From Helochares maculicollis (Eukaryota; Arthropoda; Insecta; Coleoptera; Hydrophilidae), in assembly GCA_033557835.1 (NCBI GenBank), contig JAWQRO010000489.1, forward strand, positions 1-37,967: 37,967 nucleotides of DNA. Direction: 5' to 3'. Both the position numbers and the translations under genes were made by a program. Positions 1-11,600 of this stretch are shown here, one piece after another. Numbering within the stretch: position 1 is the first letter of the stretch; each line of letters opens with the position of its first letter. The notes under the pieces are model-generated. The model saw only the letters and a program-made list of their open reading frames with translations, searched no databases and had not been told where the DNA came from.

Positions 1-1120
1 AGAATACCCCCTTAAGAAATATGCAAAATGCCATATGGGCAACATTCTAGCATAAATCACCAACGGATGAGAAACCGCAGCATTTTTATTGTGTCTGGAG
101 AAAAAAGTTGATGTTGTTGGTAGAGAGAAAAAGCTGATAATTCATTAGATGGATACAATTACTTTACCTGTAGTAATACGGATTTTATTTATATAACATA
201 TTAATAAATGTCAAATATGAAAAATTTTGAAGATTACACAAAAACTTTTGCTTACGTAGTCAGAAAATAGTAGAAATAACTACCAATGTTACTGTAAATA
301 CTTTTAATGATGGGGGCGAGAATATGTTATGAATACAATGATTACTAGGAATAACAACCGGTTATAATAAGTACTAATACTGTCTTGAAATAAATACGAC
401 TTGGATAAAACGCTCACAAATTAATGCTACTAAAGCACCAAAAGAGGCCTAAACAGGTCGTTGACTGGAAAAACCCAACACAATTAAGTACTAACAATGA
501 AACTATTCCATATGAAGCTGAAATAGAAGATTGAACATAACTCTATAAAATTCAAAGTTAAAAAAATAGCACTTCCAGTGCTCCAGTTAAGGCAATTTAA
601 TGAATTTTCGCGATTTTTGAGTTGTTATAAAATTGCAACCCCAGAGATTAATTTAAAAAAAAATAATTCACTTGAAGCATTTTTAAATTGTGTAGCTTAG
701 CAGAAACTTGGCTCATGATCCTTGATCTTGACAGTTGATAAAGATATAATTTTCTGTAACAACTCCATGCCAAATATCGTCACACCAGCTCAAACTCAAA
801 GCAATAACATGTTTACATACACACATGCACACAGACACAGACACACACACACACACACACACATACAGCATACCGACAAAAATCAAAATGGTATCAAAGG
901 TCCTAAAATGAGAAAATTCATCCGTCACATTTTTTTCATATTTGCAATACCTTCACGTTACGATATTTATAAAGCAATGAAAAATATATGGAACCACGTT
1001 TTTCAATTCCAAAATTATATATGAACTTCAACCCTCTTCAAATAATAAAATCAAACGATAAACTATTTTATTCGTAAATTTACATTAACTTTAAATTAAC
1101 ACAGCGAAAATATAAAAATA
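1..1120. other. AT-rich non-coding stretch, probably NVL intron
   Basis: This stretch follows NVL exon 4 in the minus-strand direction, and I found no continuation of the AAA domain in any minus-strand frame, so I read it as part of a long NVL intron. It contains a CA microsatellite near 815-866. The reading frames over that repeat are low-complexity artefacts. Confidence 0.5.
815..866. repeat. CA/TG microsatellite
   Basis: An imperfect CA dinucleotide run, purest over about 840-863. It lies in the presumed NVL intron. Confidence 0.9.
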
Positions 1121-2286
1121 CCAGATGTGCAAGTTTAAAATGTCGATTTTTGTTTCCATGAAAAATACAAATTTATTTAAGAACAATGCTAAAACAGTTT
1201 TAATTCAAAATATAGGCCTTCGCTTTTTACATATTTTATCCATTTCTCGGTCAATTAATTGATACCATTCCAAAAGAAAGCTTCAACTTCCATTCATCGA
1301 GCCATTTTAATACATTCTCGAAAGTCTTGAAGTGTTGCTCAGCCAGTGCTTATCCCATCAATGAGAAGAGGTGATAATCAGAAGACGCCAGGTCTGGTGA
1401 ATATAGCGGGTGGGGTAGGAGTTCCCAACCAAGCGAAGAAATCGTTTCTTTGGCCACTTTATCTGAATGTGCAGGAACGTTGTCATGCTGCAGAATAACT
1501 TTGCCATGTCTTCGAGCCCATTCTGGGAGTTTTTCGATCAATGCGTGGTTTAAATTGATCTTTTGTTGTCGATAGCGGACGGTATTAACTGTTTCGCCGG
1601 GTTTGAGAAGCTCGTAGTACACTACTCCCTTCTGATCCCACCACACACACAGCATTGTCTTCCTTCCAAAACGATCCGGTTTTGTACTTGATGTTGATGG
1701 TTGTCCTGGCCTTAGCCACGATTTCTTATGTTTGGGATTCTCAAAATATATCTATTTTTCATGGTCAGATGCAAAAAAACCCTGTTATTTAGGGCGTAAA
1801 TGCAGCATTTCACACACCATTTTTCGTTTTTCCATTTGTCGTTCGTTCAGTTTGTGTAGAACCCATTTTCCAACCTTTTTAATCTTCCCCACGGCTCTCA
1901 GGCGATCGGAAATGGCTTGCCGATTTAAATTCAACTGCTCTGCCATCATTTGTTGTGTTTGTATATCGTCTTCGTCCAATAATGCTTGTAATTCATTGTC
2001 TTCAAACTTATTTGGTCAATTTTCACGTTCTTTATCAATATCATTGAAATCACCACTTTTAAAACGTTGACACCAGGGTTCATGAGTCTTGACAGCTGGA
2101 GCGATATTGCTGGAAGTCTGTACAAGAATTTGATAACTTCTGATGCCTTGTAAACAACTAAACGAATATGACATTTTATAGTGTGCAGTCTTACCAAACA
2201 AATGGCACTGTGTGACCCAAATGTTACTTCAATAGATTTCATGCGCCATTTCTCAACAAAACGACATTTTAAACTTCCCCACCGAG
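1121..2286 (-). mobile_element. mariner transposon, degenerate, family A copy 1
   Basis: About 1.17 kb flanked by TA at 1119-1120 and 2287-2288. The left end reads CCAGATGTGCAAGTTTAAAA and the right end is its degraded inverted partner. Minus-strand frames give successive parts of a mariner transposase: a helix-turn-helix region (FKSGDF near 2040, then AISDRLRAVGKIKKVGKW near 1880), a broken middle, then 1655-1350 with HGKVILQHDN and YSPDLASSDYHLF. The last two aspartates are 34 residues apart, the DD34D signature. Several stops and frame changes make it dead. It has the same family ends as the element at 17828-19091 and is oriented with NVL. Confidence 0.9.
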
Positions 2287-2295
2287 TATACTCAC

Positions 2296-4206
2296 CATCC
2301 ATGCAAGTTGCCAACTGTGTAACTATTCTTCTCTCCATGTCTTTCGATGCGTTTTCTCTCTTTTGGCCAATCGCATCAATTTCGTCAATAAACAAAATAC
2401 AAGGGGCCGATTGTACAGCCTTGTCAAATAAATCCCGTATTTTCTCTTCACTCTCCCCGGATATACCTCTTATTATTTCAGTTCCGACAACTTTCAAAAA
2501 TGGAATTTTCAGTTCCTTAAACGAGATAAACAAAAGCATTTGCTGCAAGTTGCACTTAATTGCTACTTACCCCTGCGATAGCATGTGCTATTAAAGTTTT
2601 GCCACAACCGGACGGCCCATAGAGCAACAGCCCCTTTATCCTCGGTAAATTACGCTCGTCCCAAGCTGCAGGATATAGAAAATGGTTTAGCATCTTTGTA
2701 ATTTCCTTTAAGACCAAAGACATCCCACTAACATCATTGAAATTCTCAGATGGAATTTCAAAAAGAAGCGGGTCATTGGTGGAGCTTTTCTTTTTCTTTG
2801 GTACCGCATTGGCAATGTTTGGCTCCAATTTCCTTTTTTTGCTAGGCGGAGGCGTTTTCTCTCGGTTGTACACTTTTTCATTGCTGGCAAGGGGTTTAAT
2901 TGATATCTGGGGTGTAGGTAAAAGCGGATGCTTAGATGGTTTCGAATGTGATGGACCGTTGCTGGGTCTTGGGGGTAGGACAGATCCTGATTGAGATGTC
3001 TCATTTTCATCACTACTTATATCAATTAATTCCCCTTGTTGACTAATTGGCATGTTGTCTGGAGGGTATTGGCTTGCCATCATATTGAAATGTTTTGGGA
3101 TACGTGGATTCCTCTACAAATTTTGCTTAATTAATTTAACTGGGCATTTATGGTTTGCAATTTGTTGAACTTACAAAGAGAACGTCTTCTTCGGGGCTCT
3201 CTTCGCTTGCTTCTTCTTCAGAGCTGCTTTGCTGTTGAATAGAATAGTTCGAATAGTTTTTCATAACTATACCATAAGCTTTCTTTACAGCGCCTCTAAA
3301 AGCACTTCGCTTTCTTTTACCATACTCCCTATAAGTCCTTTGTAACTCATCAGCCATCATGTTGATATCGATGTAATGTTTGTGAACGTTGGCTTCGAGG
3401 TACTATAAATGCATACTTTAATTTAGGAATGTCATCTAATGTGGACAAAGCCCACAATCAAAAATATTCAATGATCATTTATTCGACTGGAATCGAATTG
3501 AAATTTAGCTTGCTTGTACCTTAATATCTTCAGAAACTATAAATTTAATATACTGAAAATTGTTTTCACATCAATATCATTTGTTTTAATTTAAAGATAA
3601 TACAAAACTTTGTTACTATTGAAGCTTTGACTGCCAAACAGTGTGTCCATAAATAAAAAAAAATGAATTAGAAATGAATGTGCAAAGATTTTTCCTACCC
3701 AAAATGCAGTTCAATGTACATTGTAGTATTTCTAGAGCTGAAGTGAAGCACCAGAATTGTAAACTAGACACACTGAAATAGCTGATTTTGCAGCTTTAGG
3801 ACATACAATAAACTGAAAATTATTAACATAAGAATCATTGACTTTAGGGGCAAAACAGTTGGTAGCATCACATAAGAAAATTTAAATTCGAAAGATAATC
3901 ATTAATTAACTAATTATGAAGTAAAGAAGTAACACATAGGCAATACCCATTAAACCTGTAAATTACCAGCAAGTTATATTAGTTCAATTTAAGTGTATTG
4001 CATCGGTGTTATTTTGAATGAAGTACCTTTTGCACTCTGGGGACAATTGTAGGATCATAAGGCATTCGCTGCATTCTTGCTGGGTTATCGACAAACAGGG
4101 GATTTGTTTGATTAACGTTATTTAAACCCGTATTATTCAAATTGGCATCTATCGGTATAACTTCTATATCTACAATGCTGTTGCTCCCGGTTCCAAATTT
4201 GCCCAT
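2296..4206 (-). CDS. NVL: NVL, nuclear valosin-containing protein-like AAA ATPase (5' part)
   Basis: Four exons: 4027-4206, 3175-3402, 2571-3113 and 2296-2515, joined in phases 0, 0, 0 and ending in phase 1, giving 390 residues. NVL is a nucleolar AAA ATPase that remodels pre-60S ribosomal particles. Residues from about 45 to 115 form the conserved N-terminal domain (RVQK joined to YLEANVHKHYIDIN, then YGKRKRSAFRGAVKKAYGIV). An acidic serine tract (SSSEEEASEESPEED) and basic NLS-like clusters (SKKRKLEP, VPKKKKS) follow. The first AAA module shows Walker A GPSGCGKT, then GISGESEEKIRDLF, Walker B CILFIDEIDAI, and KDMERRIVTQLATCMD. The donors and acceptors fit consensus (CAAAAG/GTACTT, CTCTTT/GTAAGT, GCAGGG/GTAAGT, GGATG/GTGAGT). 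Family members are more than twice as long, so the second AAA module lies left of the window. The start at 4206 is the first methionine of an open frame and is the least certain boundary. Confidence 0.93.
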
Positions 4207-5635
4207 CCTCCACCAGAGTACGAAGAGAATTTATTCTGTGTAGGAGCACCTACTTCTTAGAGATAGTTTAAAGCTCCTCAGTTTATATCACTAAAACATT
4301 TCGGTTAGCACGTGTTTAATGAAACATGAAAACGATTCTTTACCTCCTATGTTAAATGTGTGTGAGAACTAAAACTTATATAAATATATTTTTTCTTGAA
4401 AAAACTATTTAATTTATATTGAACTTAGACCAACATATTACAACTTGTTTATTTTAAACTTAAGTAGTTGAGAAAACCTACATAATTTGGAAATAAATTA
4501 ATGTTTAACAGCGGGAATAAAAACCACACGCTCAAAAATAAAATGAGCGTTCAATTAGTGTGAAGCTAGGTAAAGCTGTCAAAGGATCCCAACGGAATAC
4601 ATATATGATTTACCTAACATAAAAGTCCCAGTGCTTGGTATAGACATTTACTAGCTTGGGGGGAACCGCTAAAAGTTTCAAATACAAGTTTTTAAACGCA
4701 GCTTTTCAAAGCCACTTTTTAGAACTCTCTGGTTATATAACTGATAGTAGGGTAAAATCAGGCACACTAATAATGGGCCTAGTTAAGTACCAAATTATTC
4801 ACAATATTAGTTGTTTTGAATTTCGCACATTCACTTATAAATATATTATCTGATTTTATAAGATATAAGACACACTTTAGTCCCTTCTGGATGATATATT
4901 TTAGTGTATTTTATACTCACTCATTTTTTACCTACATGTTATTCGTTTTTCATTAGTTTGTGTACTATTGTGGTTGGCAAATATTTCTCGTTTGAATGAT
5001 AAGAAGTTTTTTTAAAGTCTGATTGATAGTGAAGCAGAAAGAAGATTAAATATTCACCAACAGTACTGGAAACTCACCCATCTAGAGCATTACCCTCAAC
5101 CCAACCATTCGTCTAGAATGGTTTATGAATATTTCTAGCATTTGTGGTAAGAAATGTGCTCACTGTCTAATTTGTCGTGAAGAAGGAAGATGATACAATT
5201 ACCAGCAGTTCTGTAAATCCATTCATCTACAGTACCTGCCTCAGAGCCAGACCACTTTTCTAGAGTGGCCGGAGAATATTTCTAGCATTCGCTCTAAGAA
5301 GTGTATTTTAAGTATGATTCGTCGAGCAAAAAGGAATTGACTAAACAAATTCATATTGATTCATGCTGATATCTATTACATATAATAGTGGATAATAAAT
5401 TTAACTTCGATGAAATATTTGTAAGGTAAATTAGTTTTTAACTAGGTATGTATTGTAAATTCAGCCTGCTCTAGCCCAAAGGGTGAAGAATCAAAGTATA
5501 CATTCAAACGGGCCGTTCAATATTGTTGCCAAATATTTATCAACTACAAAGACCTGTATAGATGTCGCCTTTCTCGCCCATATTTTGACTTCTAATAGGA
5601 TTTGTTGGTTAGGTTTATTAGGTAACAACAGAGAA
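4207..5635. other. divergent intergenic region between NVL and NDUFS3
   Basis: About 1.4 kb between the two start codons, which point away from each other. It must hold both promoters and both 5' UTRs. I see no clear TATA box. Two copies of a stem-loop repeat lie at about 5040-5335 and are listed separately. The reading frame at 4656-4853 shows no protein features. Confidence 0.6.
5040..5335. repeat. two diverged units of the stem-loop repeat found at 30.7-31.9 kb
   Basis: Two units share the core of the distal array: a short inverted repeat, then GAATATTTCTAGCATT and AAGAAGTG or AAGAAATG. Unit 1 has AACCATTC at 5103-5110 paired with GAATGGTT at 5116-5123. Unit 2 has CCACTTT at 5252-5258 paired with AGAGTGG at 5262-5268. 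They lie 300-600 bp upstream of the NDUFS3 start. Confidence 0.75.
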
Positions 5636-8600
5636 ATGGCATCAATTTTAAGGCAATTAGCAAGAACTGTTCGTAGTTCTGCGTCCACTAGTAGAGGTAC
5701 ATATAAAATAGCTTCATTAGAAAAATATTCACTTATCTATGATCATTTCAGTTTACAGCAATGCCTTAAGATGTAAACATTCTGCTCCAGCTGAAGCCCA
5801 AAAAGAAACAAGACGTAAGTTAAGTTCTATGCTACAGGTAAACTAAAACAACTTACATACTTCAATGAGCCCTTTACTGTCAGTCTTTCAAATCACCTAT
5901 ACATAATTCTTGCAACTATTATTATTATATGCAACGCAAAGTGTTTTCTCCTGTTGATTCGTTTGCCTCAGCAGTTCAAGATTTCGAATGAGTATAAAAG
6001 ACCCTGTCGGTTGGCTTTCAACTATTTCAAAGTCATGGCTCGTATTATTTCCATTAAAACAATTGATGAAGCTGCAGATTGGTAATATTGATTAAACCAC
6101 ATAAAATTTTACCTTACATCATTTGTGGCTCTAACGTTGTTTTGTTTAACGTAAAGAAACAAAAACTTTAGGAACTCAGTTATAAGAGCAATGCACAACT
6201 AAAATAAATATTTTTTATTATGTATGTGCATACCATAGAATCCAAACTAAATTATGTAGGTTTCACTATAATTGTAGTTTCCAAAAAGGAACCCTGAGTA
6301 ATTTATTTAATTTTTATCATGAGACAATGTTGTGCTTACCACGAGAAGTATATTACCCCCTTGACATATGAACGAAATGCGCATTGACGGGTCCATAGAA
6401 CACCTTTTAAGTTGGCCCAATAGTGACCACTCCTGTACAAGCTTTGAACAGTTCGTCTTATTTTCGGATTTGAATTGTTATGTAACATTTAGTAAGGTTG
6501 ATATATAGTGTTAGTGTACAATAATTTATTAAGTAATAATATAAAATAATTTCTAACGTGTGATACATGTCAAAGCATTTGGGAATATGTAGTGGAACGA
6601 GGCATGTTTTACATTGCCAAGTCGTTTCACTTCTTATATTATGTTTTTCGCACACATGACATCGTTTTGCAGGATGTTGCTTATTTCTCGCTGGTATATT
6701 TTCCGGAAAATGTGCTCAATGTTTTGCTTGTAACCGACTTGGACATTCTCTTCGTGACGGTCTGCCGCATTTTGGATAGTTCGGAAGGGACATATTACAG
6801 AGCATACTTTTTGCAATATTCAATCGGAAATTCACAATCGATTGCTTTTGTGAAGTAGGCAACTTTGAATATAAGACATTAGCATAAGCTATGTCAAACA
6901 TCTAAAAAAATATTTTTTGTATCCTTTTACACATTTTCGCATGAGAGGGAAACATGCAAGACTGGTCTTGCTTGTCGACACCTCCCATTCCTCGGTTGTA
7001 TCCACAACACGGTTTCGTCACAGTTTATTCTTTGCCTCCTTTTTTCTTTCATATTTTCCCCATATCGACCATCTCTGCATTTGAGTGTTTCGTGCTTATT
7101 ATATACACGTCCTTCTTGTCACACCAGCGTAAGGATAGAATAAGATAGTGTTCTTAAATCTTCTTTCTTTAGCGTGTACGATGCCAGCTGCTTTGGCATA
7201 TTTTTCCGATTATTTCTCGACTTTCCAACATTTGTATTCTTCATTTGAAAAATGTTGCATAAATTGGGAGACGAATAACAATTTTCCAAAAACAAGGTAT
7301 ATCCTTTTCCTAAAATGGGCTCGTTTAGTTACATGACAACACATTCGGATACAGGTACATTACTTCCTTGAATTTTGTCTTGTCCTGTGTATATTTTAAA
7401 ACCATAACAATACCCAGAATTGGATTCGCATAATTTATAAAATTTAAGTCCGAATCTCGCTTGTTTGGATGCTATGAACTGTACGTAATTTAGCCGTTCA
7501 TTGAATTTCATAAGGGATTCGTCTATGATGATATTTTCTTCCGGAGTGTATAACTGGCGAAATCGTGCATTCTGGAAATCCACGACGAAACGAACCTTTC
7601 GTATTCAGTCTTCTGTAGAGACCGTCTCATTATCCACGAAATGAAGATAGTGCATTATGGCTAAAAAACGTTTACGAGGCATAATTTGCGAAAATATGGG
7701 AGTCTAATATTTTTCGTTTCGACCAAGAAATGTCTATTTTAGAGTTTTTTATTTGAGACGTTATAATGCATAACGAAAAATATGCACTAACTTCCTTATT
7801 TGTAAGTGGATACCACTCCTCCTTCATTTTCTTTAGCTCTACCAATTTCATTTGTGCTGCATATCTATTCGTTTCTGTATTATTTCTAAAAAGTCATCAC
7901 ATAATACTTCTTTGAAAACACACAAAGGTGTTGCATTTCTACCCAATCTGTGTGAAACTTAACAGTTGATACCGAAAGTTGCAGTAAAATGTTTTACATT
8001 GACAATATTTTCTTCAACTTTCCAGTTCCATTCATTCTCTGTGTCAGAATCTTCACTGCTCGAAATAGGTCTTGCACGTTTACGCACATTTTGATGAATA
8101 GAGCTAGCTTCACTTGAAATTGAAGTATCACTTGAATACTCAACAATATAAACACTTTGATGGCCATTTTCAATATCCTTATCACCACTAGAATAACCTA
8201 ATAGACTTTCGTCGTCACTTACATTTCAACTCAGACATGTTGGGAGAACTATTTCTAATTTTACAAAATTCCAATTGTATATGCTACAGCATTCACTGTG
8301 CGAGATCACTGTTATACTGACTACTCCTTCCATTGCGCTTCGTTCTTTTTGTTTGTTTGCTGATGCGTTTTTGTTACCGATATTATTGAAAGAGGGAAAG
8401 CATCTTCGACTGTCTAAAAAAAAACAGCATCGATGCACAGCCGAAACAAATAATCCTATAATATTATACTGCCTGGTATTCACCTAAGAGATTTCTTGAC
8501 GTCTTGGAGACGTCAAAGTCTACCATGGCCCATGAAATACATGACGTCTTAGAGATGTCATTGTATATCAAGGGGCTAATTCTAAAATGTTTCTCAGAGG

Positions 8601-11600
8601 TCAGATAGGGCCTTTGAATGATGGATTGCAATATTCATACTTTGCATACATATACATTATTTTTGGGAATGAGACTTGATTGGCGGTGTAACTAAACTAC
8701 CATAGAGATGAATTACATAATAAGTATTTCATTGTATTGTATTTTTGTCTTTTTATTATAAATAGGCTTGTTAGATTAGAATAAAGTAAAAATATAATCT
8801 TAGTTGTTGTAAAGAAAATATAAGCGAACCAAGTTTTGCTATATATAAAGGCCATTCCTTTTTACGTTCCCGTATTACTATAAGAAGTATAGCAGATGGA
8901 AGGTATTGGGACCATGAAAAAAGTCTACCTCGTGATTTTGGCGGATCTGCACATTTTGAGTGCCCCTGAATCCATTTTGACCAAATTATTGCAAAAACTT
9001 AGATCTGTATCAACGTTTGAGGCATGTGGGACCACCGGAAGTACCCGTTTACCTACACAGTTTTGAAATTGTTTCAAGTAAACTAAGCGTTTAAGAGATT
9101 GACCTATTGACTAGAAATTTGTTACACTCTTGAAACACACTAAAAAAATCTTATATATGAAGTTTCAACACAAAAGAGTCACTAGAAACGAGTTTTTTTA
9201 TCAAAAACTTTTATTACAAAAATTGCAATTTCTTAGCAATATTTTTGGCTGAGATGCTTTGGAAGGAATAATTAATTTGAATAGCGCACGTATGTATAGA
9301 TTTTAATTCGATTATCGAGCCAAAAAGTAGTAAAATATCAAAATTTAAAAATAATTATCACTACTTAATATCACAGTAACTTATGTCATTTTCAAGTGCA
9401 CTTAATAGCTCAGCAGGAAAACTTCCTAGTGCTAAGGTCCAGCGTTTGATCCTGGCCGCCGACGTTTTACTTTTTTTTGCTACGATTAATTTTAAATGCT
9501 ATTTCTGATTCTGATAGGTATAAAAGAAATAATAATGTAACATTTCTTTACTACATAGGAATAACTAAGGGTTATTATAAAGTTATATTACTAGCGTACA
9601 AAATATTAGATTTGAAAAATAAAGTTTGTTAAGAAAATTTAACACACACTGACTGTGACTGTTAAATTATGAGCATGAAATATTTTGGGCTAGGATGCTC
9701 CAAAATGAAGAATTATCATGAATAACGCACTTGTGCATAGTTTTAATTCGATTATCGAGTCAAAAAGTTATCAAAACTAAAAAATCATTATCACTATTTA
9801 ATACCACAGTAACTTGTGTTATCTACACTTGGACCTAATAGCTCAGTGGTCAAGACGCCCACTTCGTAATGCCAAGCTTGACATTTTACTTTTTTTCCTA
9901 CAATTGATTTTAAATCATATTTCTAATTCTGGTGAAAATAAAAGAATGAATAGTGTGACGTTCACTTATTATAAAGCAAAAATTAAGCATTTTGATAAAA
10001 TTATATTACCAGTGTACAAATAATTTGATTTGAAAATTAAAATTGGTTAAAAAAAATTTACGTTTGCCAACTGAGACTTAAATTATAAGCATGCATACAT
10101 TCGGCGTCGATTCTTAGCCTGTCGGTTTCACTTGTTGCATTCCCGTATTACTATATGAAGTGTAGGAAAGGTATTGATATCATGAAAAAATTCGACCTCG
10201 AGATTTTGACAGATCTCCACGTTTTGAGTGCCCCTGAATCAATTTTGACCATTTTTGGCATATCCGTGTGTGTGTGTGTATCTGTCTCTGTGTGTAAATA
10301 CGATAGCGGTCAGACCGTTTGAGGTGAAGCGATGAAATTTGGCATTAACCAAATGGTTATTATCTCAAAAACTTAGATCTTTAACAACTTTTGAGGCATG
10401 TAGGATCACCGGAAGTAACTCTTTACCTACCCAGTTTTGAAATATTTTCAAGTAAAACAGTCTTTAAAATCAAGGTATTGCCTTGACATTTCGTGAACAT
10501 CTTAAATATCACAAAAAACTGACAGATACAAAGTTTCAACATGATCGGAGCACCGGAAGTGCTACTTTTATAATTTTGAAAATTCCAATTTTTGCAGGAA
10601 TAAAAAATTTTACAAAAACGCCAAACGTGGTAAATATAGCAAAAACAAATAATTCCGTGTAATTTTGAAAACCGGAAGTGGGAAATTACCGTCATAAATT
10701 TAATTTTTTAGTTATGAATTTATATTCTAAAATTGGATCCTTTCTTTATGAATTCAGTTTTTAAAATTGAAGCCTTTGCAAAGGGTTTTTACAAGCGTTC
10801 AATATTAGACTAGGTAAGAGTATACATATTTTTTAGACACATTACATAAAGAAATATTATTATTATGATTCTTAAAACTTTTGCTTTTATTTTTGAAGAG
10901 TATGTAATTTTACTATTATTAATCGCAGGTACTTTTATGTAGTACATATATTTTATACATGAATATTGAGTGGAGACAGTCCAGATATTTTCGTAATGTA
11001 AAGGACAGTCTCAATAAATAAGCTATAAGTAAATGGGCTTAGGGTGAACACTTTAGCAAGTAAGTTAAAAATACAAATTTGATTAAAAACAATATTTTTC
11101 TCGTAGCAACTGTAAGAAAGTTTGATGCAGTCCAACGTAGTCAGCTTAAAGATTTTGGACAATATGTAGCTGAATGCATGCCAAAATATGTTCAGAAAGT
11201 TCAATTGACAGCGGGTGATGAATTGGAGGTTCTCATTGCGCCCGAAGGAGTTGTTCCAGTTTTGCAATTTTTGAAAGATCATCACAACGCTCAGTTTGTA
11301 AACCTTATTGACATTGCGGGCATGGACGTTCCAGCTCGTCCATACCGATTTGAGGTAAACAATTTCCTAGTAACCATGTGTAATTGTTTGTGAGTCTCTA
11401 AATTTTTTTATAGATCATCTACAACATTTTATCGCTAAGATTTAACTCCCGCATTAGAGTTAAAACTTACACAGATGAGATGACTCCCATCGATTCCTGC
11501 AACGACGTATTTAAAGCTGCCAATTGGTACGAGCGTGAAATTTGGGATATGTACGGGGTATTCTTTGCAAACCACCCCGATTTGAGACGTATTTTAACGG

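Noticed and set aside
713..1024. Two opposite-strand frames over the CA repeat
   Set aside because: Their Cys/Val or His/Thr runs come from the dinucleotide repeat; no domain is present.
5483..5776. 97-aa plus-strand frame as the NDUFS3 N-terminus
   Set aside because: The methionine at 5636 starts a mitochondrial-type presequence, and the frame runs past a consensus donor at 5697 into the intron; the upstream part is 5' UTR.
9402..9890. Functional tRNA genes
   Set aside because: Neither tRNA-like core has a full cloverleaf. Unit 1 has a degraded anticodon arm and unit 2 lacks the T-arm, so they are repeat-derived.
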